Origin: Parastagonospora avenae f. sp. tritici 18332-5
Lineage: Eukaryota > Ascomycota > Dothideomycetes > Pleosporales > Phaeosphaeriaceae
Direction of reading: 5' to 3'
DNA length: 64,000 bases
Assembly: GCA_022559985.1 (NCBI GenBank)
Contig: JAFJTR010000002.1
Location: 868,001 to 932,000, forward strand
In this document: positions 33,663 to 45,524 of the stretch, one piece after another
Position numbering within the stretch: position 1 is the first letter of the stretch
How the letters are laid out: each line of letters begins with the position of its first letter
The notes under the pieces: model-generated
Seen by the model: only the letters and a program-made list of their open reading frames with translations
Told to the model about the DNA's origin: nothing
Databases searched by the model: none
Made by a program: the position numbers and the translations under genes

Positions 33663-34230
33663 AGCCCGGACCGCCATTCCTATATTATGCGAAGATGAGT
33701 TGTTGCCTTCGGTCGTAAATATGGTCCATAATCCGTTGACTCGGGTTTACTTCGGGCCTGCGCGAACCCTCGTATTGGAGACGTTCTCTCGAGAGCTGCA
33801 TACATGCAATATGCTGGATCTTGATATGAGACGACTTCCAAAGATATCCAAATGCATGAAACGGAGTTGGGGTCTATTGGATGTGTATGTACTGGATCAA
33901 TGGACAACCTGTAATGTCTTCTACCCTTCGTCTGAACTATTTCCATATGCCAAGTCATGATCACACTTACTGAGTAACTACAGTAACCGAAAGTGATGAC
34001 AGCCTTCTGCATGATTAGGTAAAGTCCCGCATGGTCTCCGGATTATCATGACTCACCCATTCTACCTTCGAAACCTTACTATAAACAACTACCTGAGATT
34101 GTGATTCGAAAGCTGCATGACGTTACAGTGCCGCATTGTAGCCTAGGTCTTGCTGGTCTTTTGAACTTCGCAACCGTAGCTTTCTTGAGCAATCGTCCCA
34201 CCACATCATTGTATCTTCAGCCACGCCACG
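33663..34230. other. Intergenic, nothing recognised
   Basis: Contains the 3' region of the BAR-SH3 gene and short incidental ORFs on both strands. No domain, RNA gene or repeat unit seen. Confidence 0.5.
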
Positions 34231-34930
34231 ATGGACGTCAGCCGTACACTTCAAGAAGCCATAGGCAAAGACGATCTAGAGACCATTCAGAACTCTCTCT
34301 CCAGCGTGCCTCAGAACCAGGCGCAGAAGGAGCTCGACGCAGCGCTAGCCCTCGCGATGCCTACCAGCTCGCTCCCCACAATCTCACTTCTCCTCTAGCT
34401 CGGCGCGAAGCTCAACCGCGCCTCATAGATCGCCCCCTTCACCAGGGCTGAAATCGCCATATTCCAACTCCTGCTCGACGCCAGATGGGACATTAATTCC
34501 TCGCCATCCAGGCTCAGTAGCCTATAGTAAACCAGCCCCCTCCCTTGCAACAAACCCTCCTTATCTAAGTAGTTTCGGCCTCGACAACCCCCCTCTCCTC
34601 ACCTTCCTCCTCACCCACGGCGCCGATCCAAACTTCCTGCCCACGCGAACGCCAGGCGCCTGCTCGCACCCCATCCCCCCAGCCGCGGCAGCAGCAGAAA
34701 TATCCGACGCTACCGCCCTCCGCATACTCCTCGCGCACGGCGCGACGCTCGATGCAGAACTCCTCTTCCACGCGATCGGCCAGCGGCAGAATTTTAACGG
34801 AATGGCGACGATGGCGGTGCTGATTGATGCGGGCGCGGATGCGGATTTCATCTCGCGGCGGTGAAGGACGCCGTTGTGTGGTGCGGTGCGGATCGGGGAT
34901 GAGGAGAAGGTCAGTTATCTTTGCCTGTGC
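34231..34930 (+). pseudogene. Ankyrin-repeat gene relic
   Basis: Opens with an ATG and a helical ankyrin-like start (DVSRTLQEAIGKDDLETIQ), then LLL-stop-LGAKLNRAS-stop at about 34396, and AEIAIFQLLLDARWDINSS. A later piece in another frame carries clear ankyrin units: PPLLTFLLTHGADPN, ALRILLAHGATLD, MAVLIDAGADADF, then a TGA at 34862 followed by TPLCGAVRIGDEEK. At least three in-frame stops and a frame change break it, too many to be explained by introns alone. It lies just before a degraded secondary-metabolism block. Confidence 0.7.
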
Positions 34931-35033
34931 GACTAGCCTTCTTGATGTGTATAGGATCGAACTTGAACAAGGCTCTACCTCTCGAGGTCCCCAAGAGGGT
35001 TCTGTCGTCTGTTGCGTCATAGATGACTTCCGT

Positions 35034-35937
35034 CTACCGTCCAGGGTCCCCAATCTTAGGGACTATCTCGACTACCTTGTCTTTGGTTTTCTTCCAAAGT
35101 TCTGGATAACCTGCTTGATCAGGTGGGGCGCTTCCCAGTCCCATGTCCTCATTAGCCTCATTTCTCTGACTCTTCCTTGGGCGAATAAGGTACGCTGTGA
35201 CGTGGTCATCGCTGAGACGGCGGCTCACAAACTCTCTTGACGATTGCTGCACTATCTCGCCCTCTTCTTCGACGCCCTTTGTCAGTTCATCAAGTACAAT
35301 CCGCTGAAATATGTCCTTCGATGTTTCCTTTTCGCCATTCTCGTATGTACCAAGTTGATCTTCATCAGGATCGAACGAGATGCTTTCCCAGTAGTGGGCC
35401 ATGTAGATACCTTTGCGACTGATGACTACCAGCATGGTACACCCTTTTAGACGAGCTGCCGCATAGCTGAACTCGGCCGTGAAATCACGATACATGGCAG
35501 TGTTGACATCATATTGATCATCCTCTTCTCCAACCTGCCAGATGATTTTCTCCGCTTGGCCCTGACTATCGGTTTCAGTTTTGATGAAATCTTCGAGATC
35601 GGCAGGTTGTGGAAGCCTCATTCGACGCCATAGCGTCGCATTGTTGGGTGTTTGGGTAGCAGAGTCTGGCTGAGATCGGCGTTGAGACTTTGGCTTCTTC
35701 GGTGCACTGCATTTGGCTCTTGCGGCACGCTTCGAGAGTGTATGCGTGGGGCATAGGTATTCGTCACAGCCAGTGGTGTTTGCAGTCCTATGCAAAATGG
35801 GGATGAAGGTAGGTGCCAAGTTCAAGTCTGCAGATGTCAGTCATGTTTAGCTAACTGGAACTGAACTACCCACTTGGGATGATATTGGCAGAACAGTGCC
35901 ATACCACTAGAAGCGACAGCGGATTGAAAATCCTCAT
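35034..35937 (-). CDS. Secreted protein of unknown function
   Basis: Exon 1 is 35937-35874 (signal peptide MRIFNPLSLLVVWHCSA), the intron is 35873-35828 with a clean TGCAG acceptor, and exon 2 is 35827-35034; total 285 aa. After the signal comes a Cys-containing basic stretch (CDEYLCP, KRAARAKCSAPKKPKSQRR). Then a compact domain follows: MYRDFTAEFSYAAARLKGCTM, LVVISRKGIYMAHYWESISF, HVTAYLIRP, YPELWKKTKDKVVEIVPKIG. I believe this last domain recurs in fungal secreted proteins without known function, but I cannot name it. It faces away from the PKS relic about 200 bp to its right. I assign no function. Confidence 0.7.
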
Positions 35938-36140
35938 TTTGTGAGGTTACAAGTTTAAAGTAATGATAGTCATGGAATTCTTCGAGATTGCATATAAGCA
36001 AAGAATAGAGTCCTCTTTATATACAAAAGCAATGGCTTTCTTACTTGTGTACACAAAGCCCGATCCAAACATAGATTCATAGGTAGCTTACGGCTTCACG
36101 ACGCTACGGCGCTGCGGCGCCACAGAGAGGTGTTCGAGCT

Positions 36141-37343
36141 GTGCCGCTGCAGTCTACTGTAGACTTTACATCATGCCTAGGTGCTCTAGGGCTGGACATC
36201 GCCGACTGGATGATGGACTGCGATGCCAAACATCTTGTGTTTTTGTCTCGGACAGGCGGATCGAAGAATCAAGATGCTCTGCAGAGATTATCTGAGCGTT
36301 CCGTGCAAGCCGAGGCCTACAAGTGTGACGTGAAAGACGCCGCCAGTATTGCCCGTGTCTTTGATGCGCTCAAGGTTGATGGTAAGCCGATTGCCGGAGT
36401 GGTCCAACTTGCGATGGTTCTTCAAGACGGTATTTTCGAAAACATGTCCTTCGATCAGTGGCGTCGTGCAATCAGTCCCAAGACTGAGGGCTCAAGGAAC
36501 CTTTTGGCCAATATTTCGCCGGGAGATAAACCCTTCTTCATCATCCTTTCGTCCATCACAGGTATTATAGGTAACATAGCCCAAGCAAATTACGCTTCCG
36601 GAAACACCTTCGAGGACGCATTGGCGCATCATGCTCGCACTCATTTAGGTATCAATGCTACCAGTATTGATGTCGGATTGGTATCTGACTCGTCGCACTT
36701 TACCAAGGCTGGAGAACTCAGTGATTTCAAAAGCTACGTAGGGCGGTATCGGCATGGTTGGCGCGGTCTACAGACCAACATTACAGAGCTTGGCGTCGTC
36801 ATGCGGGCCGTCATGCGCAGCTCCACCACAAATGGGCAAGCGGCACCTGCACAGCTTGTGCTAGGCTTAGGTGGTAGCATCGAGCACACTGAGAGCATGG
36901 GCGGCTTCTCACGAGACAAGAAGTTCCAGCTCCGCGTCGTCGGAAAAGGGGACGAAGGCGAAGACGTTAATGCGAAGCGGGAAATAGGCGCCCTCTTGTC
37001 TAAGGCGACTACTAAGCAGGAGGCGACAGCAGTTGTGGAAGAGCATATCAAGGAACTGATTGCTGCGTCTATGAGTATTGGTACAGGAGAGATCGATCCT
37101 CAAAAACCTCTATACGAGTATGGTGGCAGGTCTTCCCTTTCCCTTTTCGCAAACTCTTTAAACATTTAGCTGACTCCTGTAGTTGATTCTCTGCAAGCTG
37201 TGGAAATCAGAAATCGAGCCCAGAAGTTCATGCGTAGCAATATCTCCATCTTTGATATCTTGAGTGCAATGCCACTGGCGGATTTATCAGCCAAAATTTC
37301 AGCGAAGAGTCAATTGGTCAAGGTAACCGACAGCGAAGACTAG
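36141..37343 (+). pseudogene. C-terminal remnant of a reducing polyketide synthase (KR-ACP)
   Basis: Only the end of a type I PKS is present. Exons 36141-37122 and 37183-37343 read continuously for 380 aa. The ketoreductase begins in the middle of its Rossmann fold (LGALGLDIADWMMDCDAKHLVFLSRTGG; the strand before the glycine loop is missing). It then has VVQLAMVLQDGIFENM, FFIILSSITGIIGNIAQANYASGN (catalytic S and Y), and a C-terminal ACP with DSLQAVEIRNR after the intron, retaining the phosphopantetheine Ser. KS, AT, DH and any ER domains (about 2000 residues) are absent, and no start codon fits. The reading frame itself is intact, so loss of the 5' part may be fairly recent. Confidence 0.85.
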
Positions 37344-37618
37344 ATTTCTTTTCGCGAGTGTACGGGCTATACAATGAGATACGATGAAAGCCATAAAAGT
37401 AGCAGAGCAAAAACGAAGAGCAGCTATTGTAAAGCGTAGTATCTCCCAAGCCCAAGTGAATTTCTCACCTCAAGCAAAGAGGGGGTACACTAATAAGTGA
37501 TCCCTGCTTGATATCCGATATCAATCCAGCTCCCTCCCCCTGATACTACGATGATACCCTAAAAGATTACTATCATACTTGATGAACAGAGACTATGACC
37601 TGATCCCATGGACAGCCC

Positions 37619-39145
37619 CTACCCCAATGCCATGCAAATTCTGATCGTTTCTTTTGCCCGCTGGAGATACTCTTCTGTTTCTTTCAACGCTCCTGCTAGA
37701 CCCGGATGTAAATGACTGCGCGATCGCTCCTTTAGTTTATTGATATGGCGCTGGAACTCATTGAGCTGAAGCGTGACCAGACTGTCTAGCAATAGCAGCA
37801 TTTCTCGGCTGTTGACACGGTACGATGATACGAGAAAGTTAACAGAACAGAAGGCAGCAGATGAGTCGTCTCGCCCGATCTTCTCTTGTAAGGACCAGTT
37901 TGTGTTGTTGTGCTTGGCGTTGTTATGATGTAGGTATAGAGCCTTGAAAGAGTTGGCTGTTTTCGCACAGATAAGGATAATTTGCCGAACCACCTTCGAA
38001 AGCAATATGTTTTGCTCCAAGCTTGTTGCGCAGCATTTGCACCCCAAAAACACATTCAACTTCTCCATGGCCTCACTAAACCCAGCGAGTAGCGTGTCCA
38101 TGCGATTTTCACGCGACACAGAGTCCGAAGCCAGGCACTCTAGAAAGGTAATTGAGAGCAGGAGGCAGTGGCAGCTGCTGCCTCCTATTTCTGATTTATT
38201 CCCCGGAGACGCGAGTGCCAGCGGCTTGTATGTGATGTCCATGGATGTGCCAGAGTCCGTTGCCCATGTCATAGTTGTGTCTGGGAGCTGCATGTCTAAG
38301 GGACCCGAATCGATTGTGCCTTCGGTGAGTGTAGAACCTCCAAGCAGCTCTGCCCCCAACGGCTGGTCCATAACTGATGACGAGGGGAATAACACCGTAG
38401 GACTGTGGGTGATTATACCAGAAGACGATTCACTTCTTCTCATCGTAGACTCATCAGCGGCTATATGGAGGAGAAGTTAGCCAAATATTGACTGTGCATG
38501 TGCTTTCCTGAGGGTCTCTAGTGGGCTGGAAAGTGAACAGGGATTTACTTACACATTTGCTTACTGCTATCACTAGTGTTCGAGCCTGCCTCGCCATCGT
38601 AGCTATATGGCGTAGTCATACTCCACGCCCAGGGTGTAGAAAGATTTTCATTGATGTGGTTGTTGTCAAACGCGGTCTGATCCAGTTCTTCGAGAGTAAA
38701 GTTGTCGTCATATTCTATTTGGATGTTCTCGGCGCTGAGGATAGCATCGCTGAATGAATCCCGTGGCGTAGTTTTCATACTGTACTCAGCACGCTGATTC
38801 TCCGCCTGGGCGGAGGTCTTGAGTCAGCCATTTCCTCTCACACGTACAGGGTTGTCTCGGTATAATTACAATCCGTTAACTTAATCCTTGTTCTTTTCTT
38901 GTTGTCGTCTGCTGTCTGGATACACGCACTCAACACCCCTTGCTACACATCTTTGACATCGCTTTCCACCACCTGAGCAACGTGCCTTTTAGTCTCGTTA
39001 GCGATTGAATTTCTTCCGTATGAAGGGAGGCGATCGGGCGGAATAGGGAAGAGCAAATGTGCCCCTGTGACAGTACGATACCAGGACACATGCCTATCAA
39101 GTGACATACTTTTCTCGAGCGGCAAAAGAGGCACGCAATACGCAT
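37619..39145 (-). CDS. AflR-like Zn2Cys6 regulator, possibly broken
   Basis: Pathway-specific transcription factor of the aflatoxin-regulator type. Exon 1 39145-39110 and exon 2 from 38985 together give a Zn2Cys6 cluster (ACLFCRSRK | ARCSGGGKRCQRC, then ECVYP: CxxC...C...CxxC...C). Later exons are 38778-38553 and 38460-37619, joined by an intron with GTAAGT...ATATAG (38552-38461). The C-terminal half has the AflR domain pattern (CHCLLLSITFLECL, MEKLNVFLGCKCC, LLSKVVRQIILICAKTA). How exon 2 connects to 38778 is unclear: after the last cluster Cys the frame reaches TAA at about 38877, and the only donors before it are weak (GTGTAT or GTATCC). Position beside the PKS relic suggests it controlled that lost cluster. 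Confidence 0.7.
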
Positions 39146-41433
39146 CTTATCAGTGAGTTCCGACTGACTGCCGCGACTGGATCGGTATGCTCGATGAATT
39201 CAAGTATGCGCCGTCCTTGAGAACTTGTCACCAGAGTTCCAAACATTGCAAATGACTTTCCAGTGTAGGTACATGCGCTCGGTATTGTGAAAAAACATAA
39301 GACAGGTATTGAACGGTAACTAGAAAAAAGATACGAAGGCAGATTGGAAACGCTAATGCTGTTGACTATAATATATAATAGTTCCAGCACCCGAGAGTCC
39401 GGCCGGATGGAGTTTCAAGGCTGATATCAAACCGCCTGAACGCACTCTAGCCTTCTTGGGATTGCGCAGTCGCCAGGGTATTACAGTACCTTCTCAATAC
39501 AGCACAATAAAGGGTTTCATCCTACAGATGTGCATCGGTTGCCGCGAACTCCCGCAAGATAGCTGCAGCCGAGGTAGGGCCGATCCAGTCCAGGGCAGGT
39601 CCGGGACGCCGGCTTAGTACTGCATGTATGTTCGACCGACTAGAATTTGCAGGGATACTATAGACTGCTTTAAGGTTGTTTCTTAAGCGTGAAAAAAGTG
39701 TATCACAGGCCTAGACGCTGCTCACGTGACAGGCGATATTCTTGGAGGCTGTTGTTTCAACTCTATCGTTTAGAACAGTACCCCTGCAACTCTCCGCCGG
39801 CCAGAGTCACAGGCGATACCTGTCACGGTGTTGAAATGCCAAGTTGCATTCTAAGAATTAGTAGTATTGGAGCTGTTAGTCGAAGCGGGTTAGAACATTA
39901 ATTCCGCCGAGCATGCATACGCGGCTCTATAGTAAGCGCCTTTGTATCGGAACTGAACATGCTAAAGCGCCCAGTGTAGTGTTGCTGTGTTGGATGCATA
40001 AGAAACATATGATAATATACCCGTTCACATCAATCGGCACGTGAGCAATCCAATATCTATGATGAGGTAAATTGATGAAAGAGCTATGCTACCTGCTTTG
40101 ATACCTGTGGTATCATGTCGATTGTTAAGAAATAGAGGGGGCGGACAGGCACGAGGGCAGCAAACATGGTGGTAAGCAAGGATGACTGCGAAATATACCA
40201 TTTCACTCCAACGCCTGCTCCAAAATGGCGCAAAGTCAGATGTCAAATGACAGTCAGGTGGATCCGTCAAGGGTCTTCGTAGCCCCATGGGCAGACAGAC
40301 ATTACGACGCAAAAGCCCTTAAGTCTTGTCGGCCGCGGCGTCAGGCCGATCGTATGGCAATCTTCTACGCAATTGCCGGCACACAGGGTCACTAAGCGCC
40401 AAGCCACATCCTGTGTGATTCTAGCTACCATTAAGTATGTGTGTAGTATGTACACTCCCCGACATTGTACAAACCCTTGATTTGGCTCTTGAACGCCAAG
40501 TACGCTATGTTTCCGTTCATAGGGGAGGGGGGAGGGATGCATTGCCGTGTCGGACCGTCGCGCATCTACCTTCTTGGAGGAAAACGGCTGTAAATCAATA
40601 CGAAAACGTCAGATTTGGGAATAACGATGAGACTGAATCTATTGACATTCGTGGCGACTAATCGACTACTCCAACCAGGATGCGGCTTGGCGTTTAAGGA
40701 CTCTGACGCCGGCGCCGATGTTGATTTAGTGAGTAAATGGTGTGGCATACCACTGTCATTTGCTATGAGAATAATTGCTATAGAGCAATCTAAGCTTCTG
40801 TTGGATAGTGGAGTGGATGCTGATGGGCAATATTTAAAGGGTTGATCGGCGAAAGAGTGGGCGCAGTTGGATGGGCTTGGGGATCGCGTATGTGAACACA
40901 ATGAAGAAGGCAAAGCCAGCGGTGAGACCATGGATGAGGATGCGCAGAAGAGATGGAGAGTAGGCTCGTAGCATATGATATTGATAGGTGCATGGGGGAC
41001 AGTTGGGGTTGGTGATTGTGTGACCTCGGGAGGATGCAGGAGCTTTTGGAGAAGGGTTGGTCAGTTGACTTATCTAAATACAAAAGGCTCAACAATACTA
41101 AAGTACCTCTAGATAGGCATAACTGAATATTTGGACTAGTACCTTCGTTTTGCATGTATGTTCATGGTATGTGACCAGCAGTCAGGTCATGATGCATTAT
41201 TAGCGCCTGTGATTCAAATTACCCAATCATCGCCGCTGTACGAAGTAATGGAAGCGCAAGCTTCCGCCCCCACACGCGCCCCTTACTCCTGGTAGGCGGA
41301 TCAGGTCCCGTATCATGTGCGAGCCTGGTGAATCCAAGCAGCAAGCCTTTTGCTCAGCACGGCATACATAGGCGCTCAGCCGCTCTCATGTTCGTTCCCA
41401 CGATCACTGCGGCGGCAAAGTTCGCACAACAAA
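39146..41433. other. Gene-poor stretch with one ankyrin scrap
   Basis: Apart from the ankyrin fragment at 40615-40845 I see no gene. The ORFs are short, overlap in several frames and lack domains. The last 250 bp is the 5' region of the DUF6601-like gene. Confidence 0.5.
40615..40845 (+). pseudogene. Ankyrin-repeat fragment
   Basis: The frame reads GADVDLVSKWCGIPLSFAM and EQSKLLLDSGVDADG, which fits two halves of ankyrin units. It lines up with GADADF..TPLCGAVRIGDEEK in the relic at 34231-34930. Both ends are cut and no start or splice structure fits. It may be a scrap of the same gene family, placed on the other side of the PKS and regulator block. Confidence 0.5.
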
Positions 41434-42574
41434 ATGGCTGAGAAGACTGCGACCGTGGTAAGTACCACTACCACACAGAGCGCGTACTGGGTGGGATGTA
41501 CGTACTGACGCGTGAAAGACGACGTCGCTGAAGCCACCTTTCAGACAACGATCCATTCCGCCAGAATCATCGCTCTCCGCTTCGCAAACTTCGCTCTTCA
41601 ACGCGGTCAGCCAGCAGCCGGTTCTCGACACGGCGACTAGCATCCCCCTAACGCCGCTTGACTCGCTGCCCACCATAACTGGTCGCGGTAACGATGTGGT
41701 ACTCGCGAACGACTCGATCGACCAATTTCTCAAGGCAGAACTCGACCTCTCGCGCCTGAATCGTATCCATGGCCATTTGTGGATGGCAGGCCGCCCAATG
41801 CGTGCGCGCCCACTACACAGATACCGCATGATGGGTTTCGATGTGCTGTTTACACAGCAAATGGACCTGCATCTGCTTAAGTTCAGTAATCACCTGCTGA
41901 TCAAGCCGTTACCTGAGTGGATACTATGCGCCGACTTTTGGAACAAGCACTTGTGTAGCGACGAGGTGCTGCACAAATCAGCCTGCGGCTTTCTGCTCTC
42001 GTATGTCTGGCTACTGGTGACGCCGCTGGATCTCAAGCTCGCACACGACTTTTCTCTGGTGCCGAGCTTCATAACGTGGCACTGGTGGAAGGATTTCGTG
42101 AAAGATTTCCTTGCGCCAGGACACGTGGATATCAATACACTTGCGCAGGTCAACAAGCGATACCAATTTGGCGATCTGAGACTTGGGCGCATCAACTCGA
42201 CATATCGCATTCGCTTCTTCTACTCGCACTTCGTGCGTGGGTATCTGTATGGGTACAATCGATATGTGGTATTCTTTCAGCGCAACTTCAGTTGGATCTT
42301 GATCGTGTTTGTGTTCTTCAGTCTTGTCCTGAGCGCGATGCAAGTCGGTACCGGACTGGATGAGCTAAAAGACAACCACGCATTCCTTCGCGCCAGCTAC
42401 ATATTCGTGGTCTTCAGCATGGTCAGCGTTGTTGCTGTGCTCGCCTTGGTGGGGATGATCTTCATTATCATTTTCTTGTTCAACATGGTCACTGCGATCA
42501 ATCACGCGAGAGAGGAACAACGGAAGAGGGAGAAACTCGCACAGAAAAAGTTAGATGAAGGCAAAGAAGCTTGA
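41434..42574 (+). CDS. DUF6601-like membrane protein
   Basis: Conserved fungal membrane protein of unknown function. Exon 1 41434-41457 (8 codons), intron 41458-41518 (GTAAGT...GAAAG), exon 2 41519-42574; 359 aa. The middle contains the family signature LSRLNRIHGHLWMAGRPM followed by RPLHRYRMMG, and WWKDFV further on. Near the C-terminus are two transmembrane segments (FSWILIVFVFFSLVLSAM and VSVVAVLALVGMIFIIIFLF) and a basic, lysine-rich tail. I recall this signature as DUF6601, a label with no assigned activity. Confidence 0.75.
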
Positions 42575-42635
42575 CTCACGAGTCATATCTATCCTAGTCC
42601 GAAGACTCCTATCACGCCAGCCATGAAAAGAGCAT

Positions 42636-43361
42636 TTACAACTCGTCACTCTCCCCCTCTTTCCTTGTCGGCGCCTTTCCCTTCCCTTTTAACACCATCG
42701 CTTCAACCGTGAACGTAACCTCCTTGTCCTCATCGTATGTATGACTTAATTTCCCGACCACCTTTCCGTCTGCCGGCTCATTACTGTACAAGTCCAGATC
42801 ATCGAACACGTCTTCACACGCCGCATCCTCCGGCTCGTCTACCCACAGCGGCAATATCGGGTAAATAGCACCTGGCGCGAAAAACACATTGTCGTCTTGT
42901 ACATTGAAGTGCTTCTGCTTCGGTGTCTTCTTGAGCCATTCTCTGACTTTGTACGGTAGCGATGAGGTGGACATGCGCATGAGTTCGCGCTTCTCGCCGT
43001 GCGCGTCGTGGCCGGACCAGGAGCCTGCGTAGAGTTGCTTGTTGTAGAAGATCTTTAGGTCTGGGGCAAATTCTTTGAGGTCGGGGTAGACTGTGACATA
43101 TTCCTGTCAGCAAGAGCGTAATAAGAAAGGAACATGTTACGCACGCTCAGAGAGCTTGTAAATCTTGGCTGTGTAGGTGTTGCGGTTCAGGCACTTCCGC
43201 TGGTACGGTTGCAGGTCGGCGGTGTCCCATTTCGCTGTCCACAGAGCGCCGGCGGGTGTGGGGTCGGGTGATGGCGATGCTGCTGATTCATTTGGAGAGT
43301 CTTCCGCTGCAAATGCGGTTGCTGCGAGGATTGCCGTGGATAGAAGCGTTTGTAATCTCAT
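42636..43361 (-). CDS. Small secreted or ER-lumen protein
   Basis: Signal peptide MRLQTLLSTAILAATAFA, then an S/P-rich spacer and a compact acidic domain; 223 aa. Exon 1 43361-43145, intron 43144-43091 (GTGCGT...CACAG with CTGAC branch site), exon 2 43090-42636; this pairing is the one that keeps frame. The segment around the junction (TAKIYKLSE, YPDLKEFAPDL, ELMRMSTSS, VREWLKK) has a thioredoxin-fold feel, like Sep15/SELENOM-type ER proteins, but no CxxC is visible. That similarity is weak and I do not assert it. The tail is K/E-rich and not a KDEL-type signal. Confidence 0.7.
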
Positions 43362-44272
43362 GGTGATCTTTGTGCTTTGCGTGCTTCAATTCGGCAACTT
43401 TCAGGCGAAGGAGAGGTTGAGCAGTACAGAATACATCGGTTGAGTGTAGATTTGGGCTATGTATCTATATAGCTCCAACATGTCAATCTCGCGATCATCA
43501 TGCGTTCTGTCCTTTTCCCTCAAGTCTGCCCTTCAAGTCACGTTCCGCGTTGGTGTTCCGCTTCCCATATTAACCGCAGGGATTACTTTGGGTTTAGCAA
43601 CAGCGCGAGAAGAACGCGATAGATTAAAAGAACACCGTTGCCGAAGAATGACCACTGAGCGCAAGACCTTCTCCGCATTTTGTAGTATGGGGATCCTTGG
43701 GGTGTTTTGAAGTGCTTAGCACATTGGGGAAATGCTTGTCATATGCCGGTCGTACTTCGCAGTTTGTCGGCAACACGTGGGCACTTCAGCGATCATCCTG
43801 TAAGCAAACATTTCGTACAAGATCGAAGTCGTTATCTCACTTTCTCTCCAGATCGCTTCACAAAACCCGTGAAAGAGCTCGAGAGCATTGCTATCCAGGA
43901 ACCAGGGATTCGGCATGCGAAATGACGTCGCGATCTACGGTCGCTACCCCTGCTTGCTCTCTTTCCTTCCCCAGCCACCAACCATGTGTCGACACACCAC
44001 AACTTTGGCAACTTTCTATCACGAAACAAGTCATGTCTCCGACAATCGAGCTCTCTAGATATGGTGAAAGGCCCATATCGCCGAGAAGCTACCGCTGAAC
44101 AGCAACGGTCCAGGAACAGGTTTTATGTACCTGCTTATCGCATTTGTAGGCTTTGTTGTGTTTAGACTTTGCGCGTTGAGAGCCATCTCTGTAGACATAT
44201 TACCATCTATCATGTCCCATCTCCTAGTGTCACTTTCTCGCTTTTGCGCAAGCTAGTTTTCCACTTTCAGTC
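43362..44272. other. Intergenic between divergent genes
   Basis: About 0.9 kb between the start codons of a minus-strand and a plus-strand gene; likely holds both promoters. No further gene recognised. Confidence 0.5.
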
Positions 44273-45192
44273 ATGCGTCCCGCTCGACACCCTAAGGAAG
44301 AACTGGGCACATTGCCAACAGTAGACGAGAGCGTGCAGCGCACGAGCACATCCGCCACGGCAGAAGACGAACGGAAAGACAGTGCGAGTGCCAGGGTACC
44401 ACCCACGAAACCTATGCCAGGACGTACGCCTTCTACACGCATCCACGACCCGACACAAAGACCTTCTCATACTAGCTCCAAGCCTCTTGTACGCCATGGC
44501 ACATCAATCAAGGCTGATAAACCTCAACGTCCCGAGCTGCAGCGACGAGGCACAACTGCACGGACGAGATACATCGACATGCTTCTTGGACTCGACCATG
44601 TCTCTCCTTTCCACAACATCCTCGCTTCACTGCCCGTGTGGGTCTTATTAGCCGGATATATTGTATTTCCGGCCACGTTCAACAAGCTGCAAAAGGACAC
44701 TTATGACGAAAAGGCAGACACTGATCTCAAGAAACATGCGCTCGATACCGTGCGAAACGTGCCACTACTGTATGTTGCTGCATTTGCATGTGGCCTAGGG
44801 GTTGCTGGATGTCTGTGGCTGTGGTGGAAACATCGAAAGAACTATGTCTGGGTCATCAATCGTATCTTCCTTCCTGCGTTGCTGAACTCAATCGCTGGAC
44901 TGGTATCGACTCTAGTCAACATTTACTCTGCTCAAGATGGTGAGTCGCGATGGATACAGGAGGTAAAAACGCTAATGCAACGTTATTAGGCCAATATTCA
45001 GTCACCGCCAAAGTGACGGTTATAGTGACTGCGGCTTGTTCGGCCGTTGCTGCTCTGCTTTTTCTGCTGTACAATATGGTGATGCTGAAGCTAGTCAAGA
45101 GAAAACATGAGAGAGAGATCCGAAGTGCAGAGCGTTGGGGCGACGACGATAGCGTTCTTGCAGAACACGGGCAATTTCGGCACGATGTATAA
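44273..45192 (+). CDS. Four-transmembrane protein of unknown function
   Basis: Exons 44273-44939 and 44990-45192 (289 aa), intron with GTGAGT...TTAG. Residues 1-100 are hydrophilic and low-complexity (S, T, P, R). Four hydrophobic segments follow: SLPVWVLLAGYIVFPATF, VPLLYVAAFACGLGVAGCLW, a segment around FLPALLNSIAGLVSTLV, and VIVTAACSAVAALLFLLYNM. The tail is basic then acidic (LVKRKHEREIRSAERWGDDDS). Hydrophobic pattern and intron frame support a real gene; I do not recognise the family. Confidence 0.75.
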
Positions 45193-45207
45193 TAATCATA
45201 GTGTTAG

Positions 45208-45402
45208 AAGGCTCACTAGCGAAAGGAAATAACGATAACTATGAATGCATTCTGTTCGGTGATGGTTGACTTGATTGATGATTGCTACGTGAGGATGCTA
45301 CGGAGGTGTATATGGTCTGAAACGAGTGAGGCCGAAGTAGGATCGGATCGGCTCGTTGGCAGCGTTCGGCAACCGACGTCCCTACTGATACTAATGATCC
45401 GG
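45208..45402. repeat. Dispersed element, copy 2
   Basis: Partner of 14598-14793, in the same orientation and about 30 kb away. Shares GGAAATAACGATAACTA, AATGCATT, an ACGAGTGAGG region, GTAGGATCG and a CTGATACTAATGATCC end. Sits between the membrane-protein gene and the F-box-like pseudogene. Confidence 0.65.
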
Positions 45403-45524
45403 CACATAGGGTGCGAGGCAGCTATTCACTCCATGCTGCGCCACGTTATGTCAGCACACGGGTCACCGCGCTGGAAAGATAAATAAAATCTGTACTCCGA
45501 AATAATATTTGCAACCTTTATGTG

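Noticed and set aside
42636..43361. Thioredoxin-like (Sep15/SELENOM) identity for the ER protein
   Set aside because: Only a general resemblance; no CxxC or CxU active site is visible.
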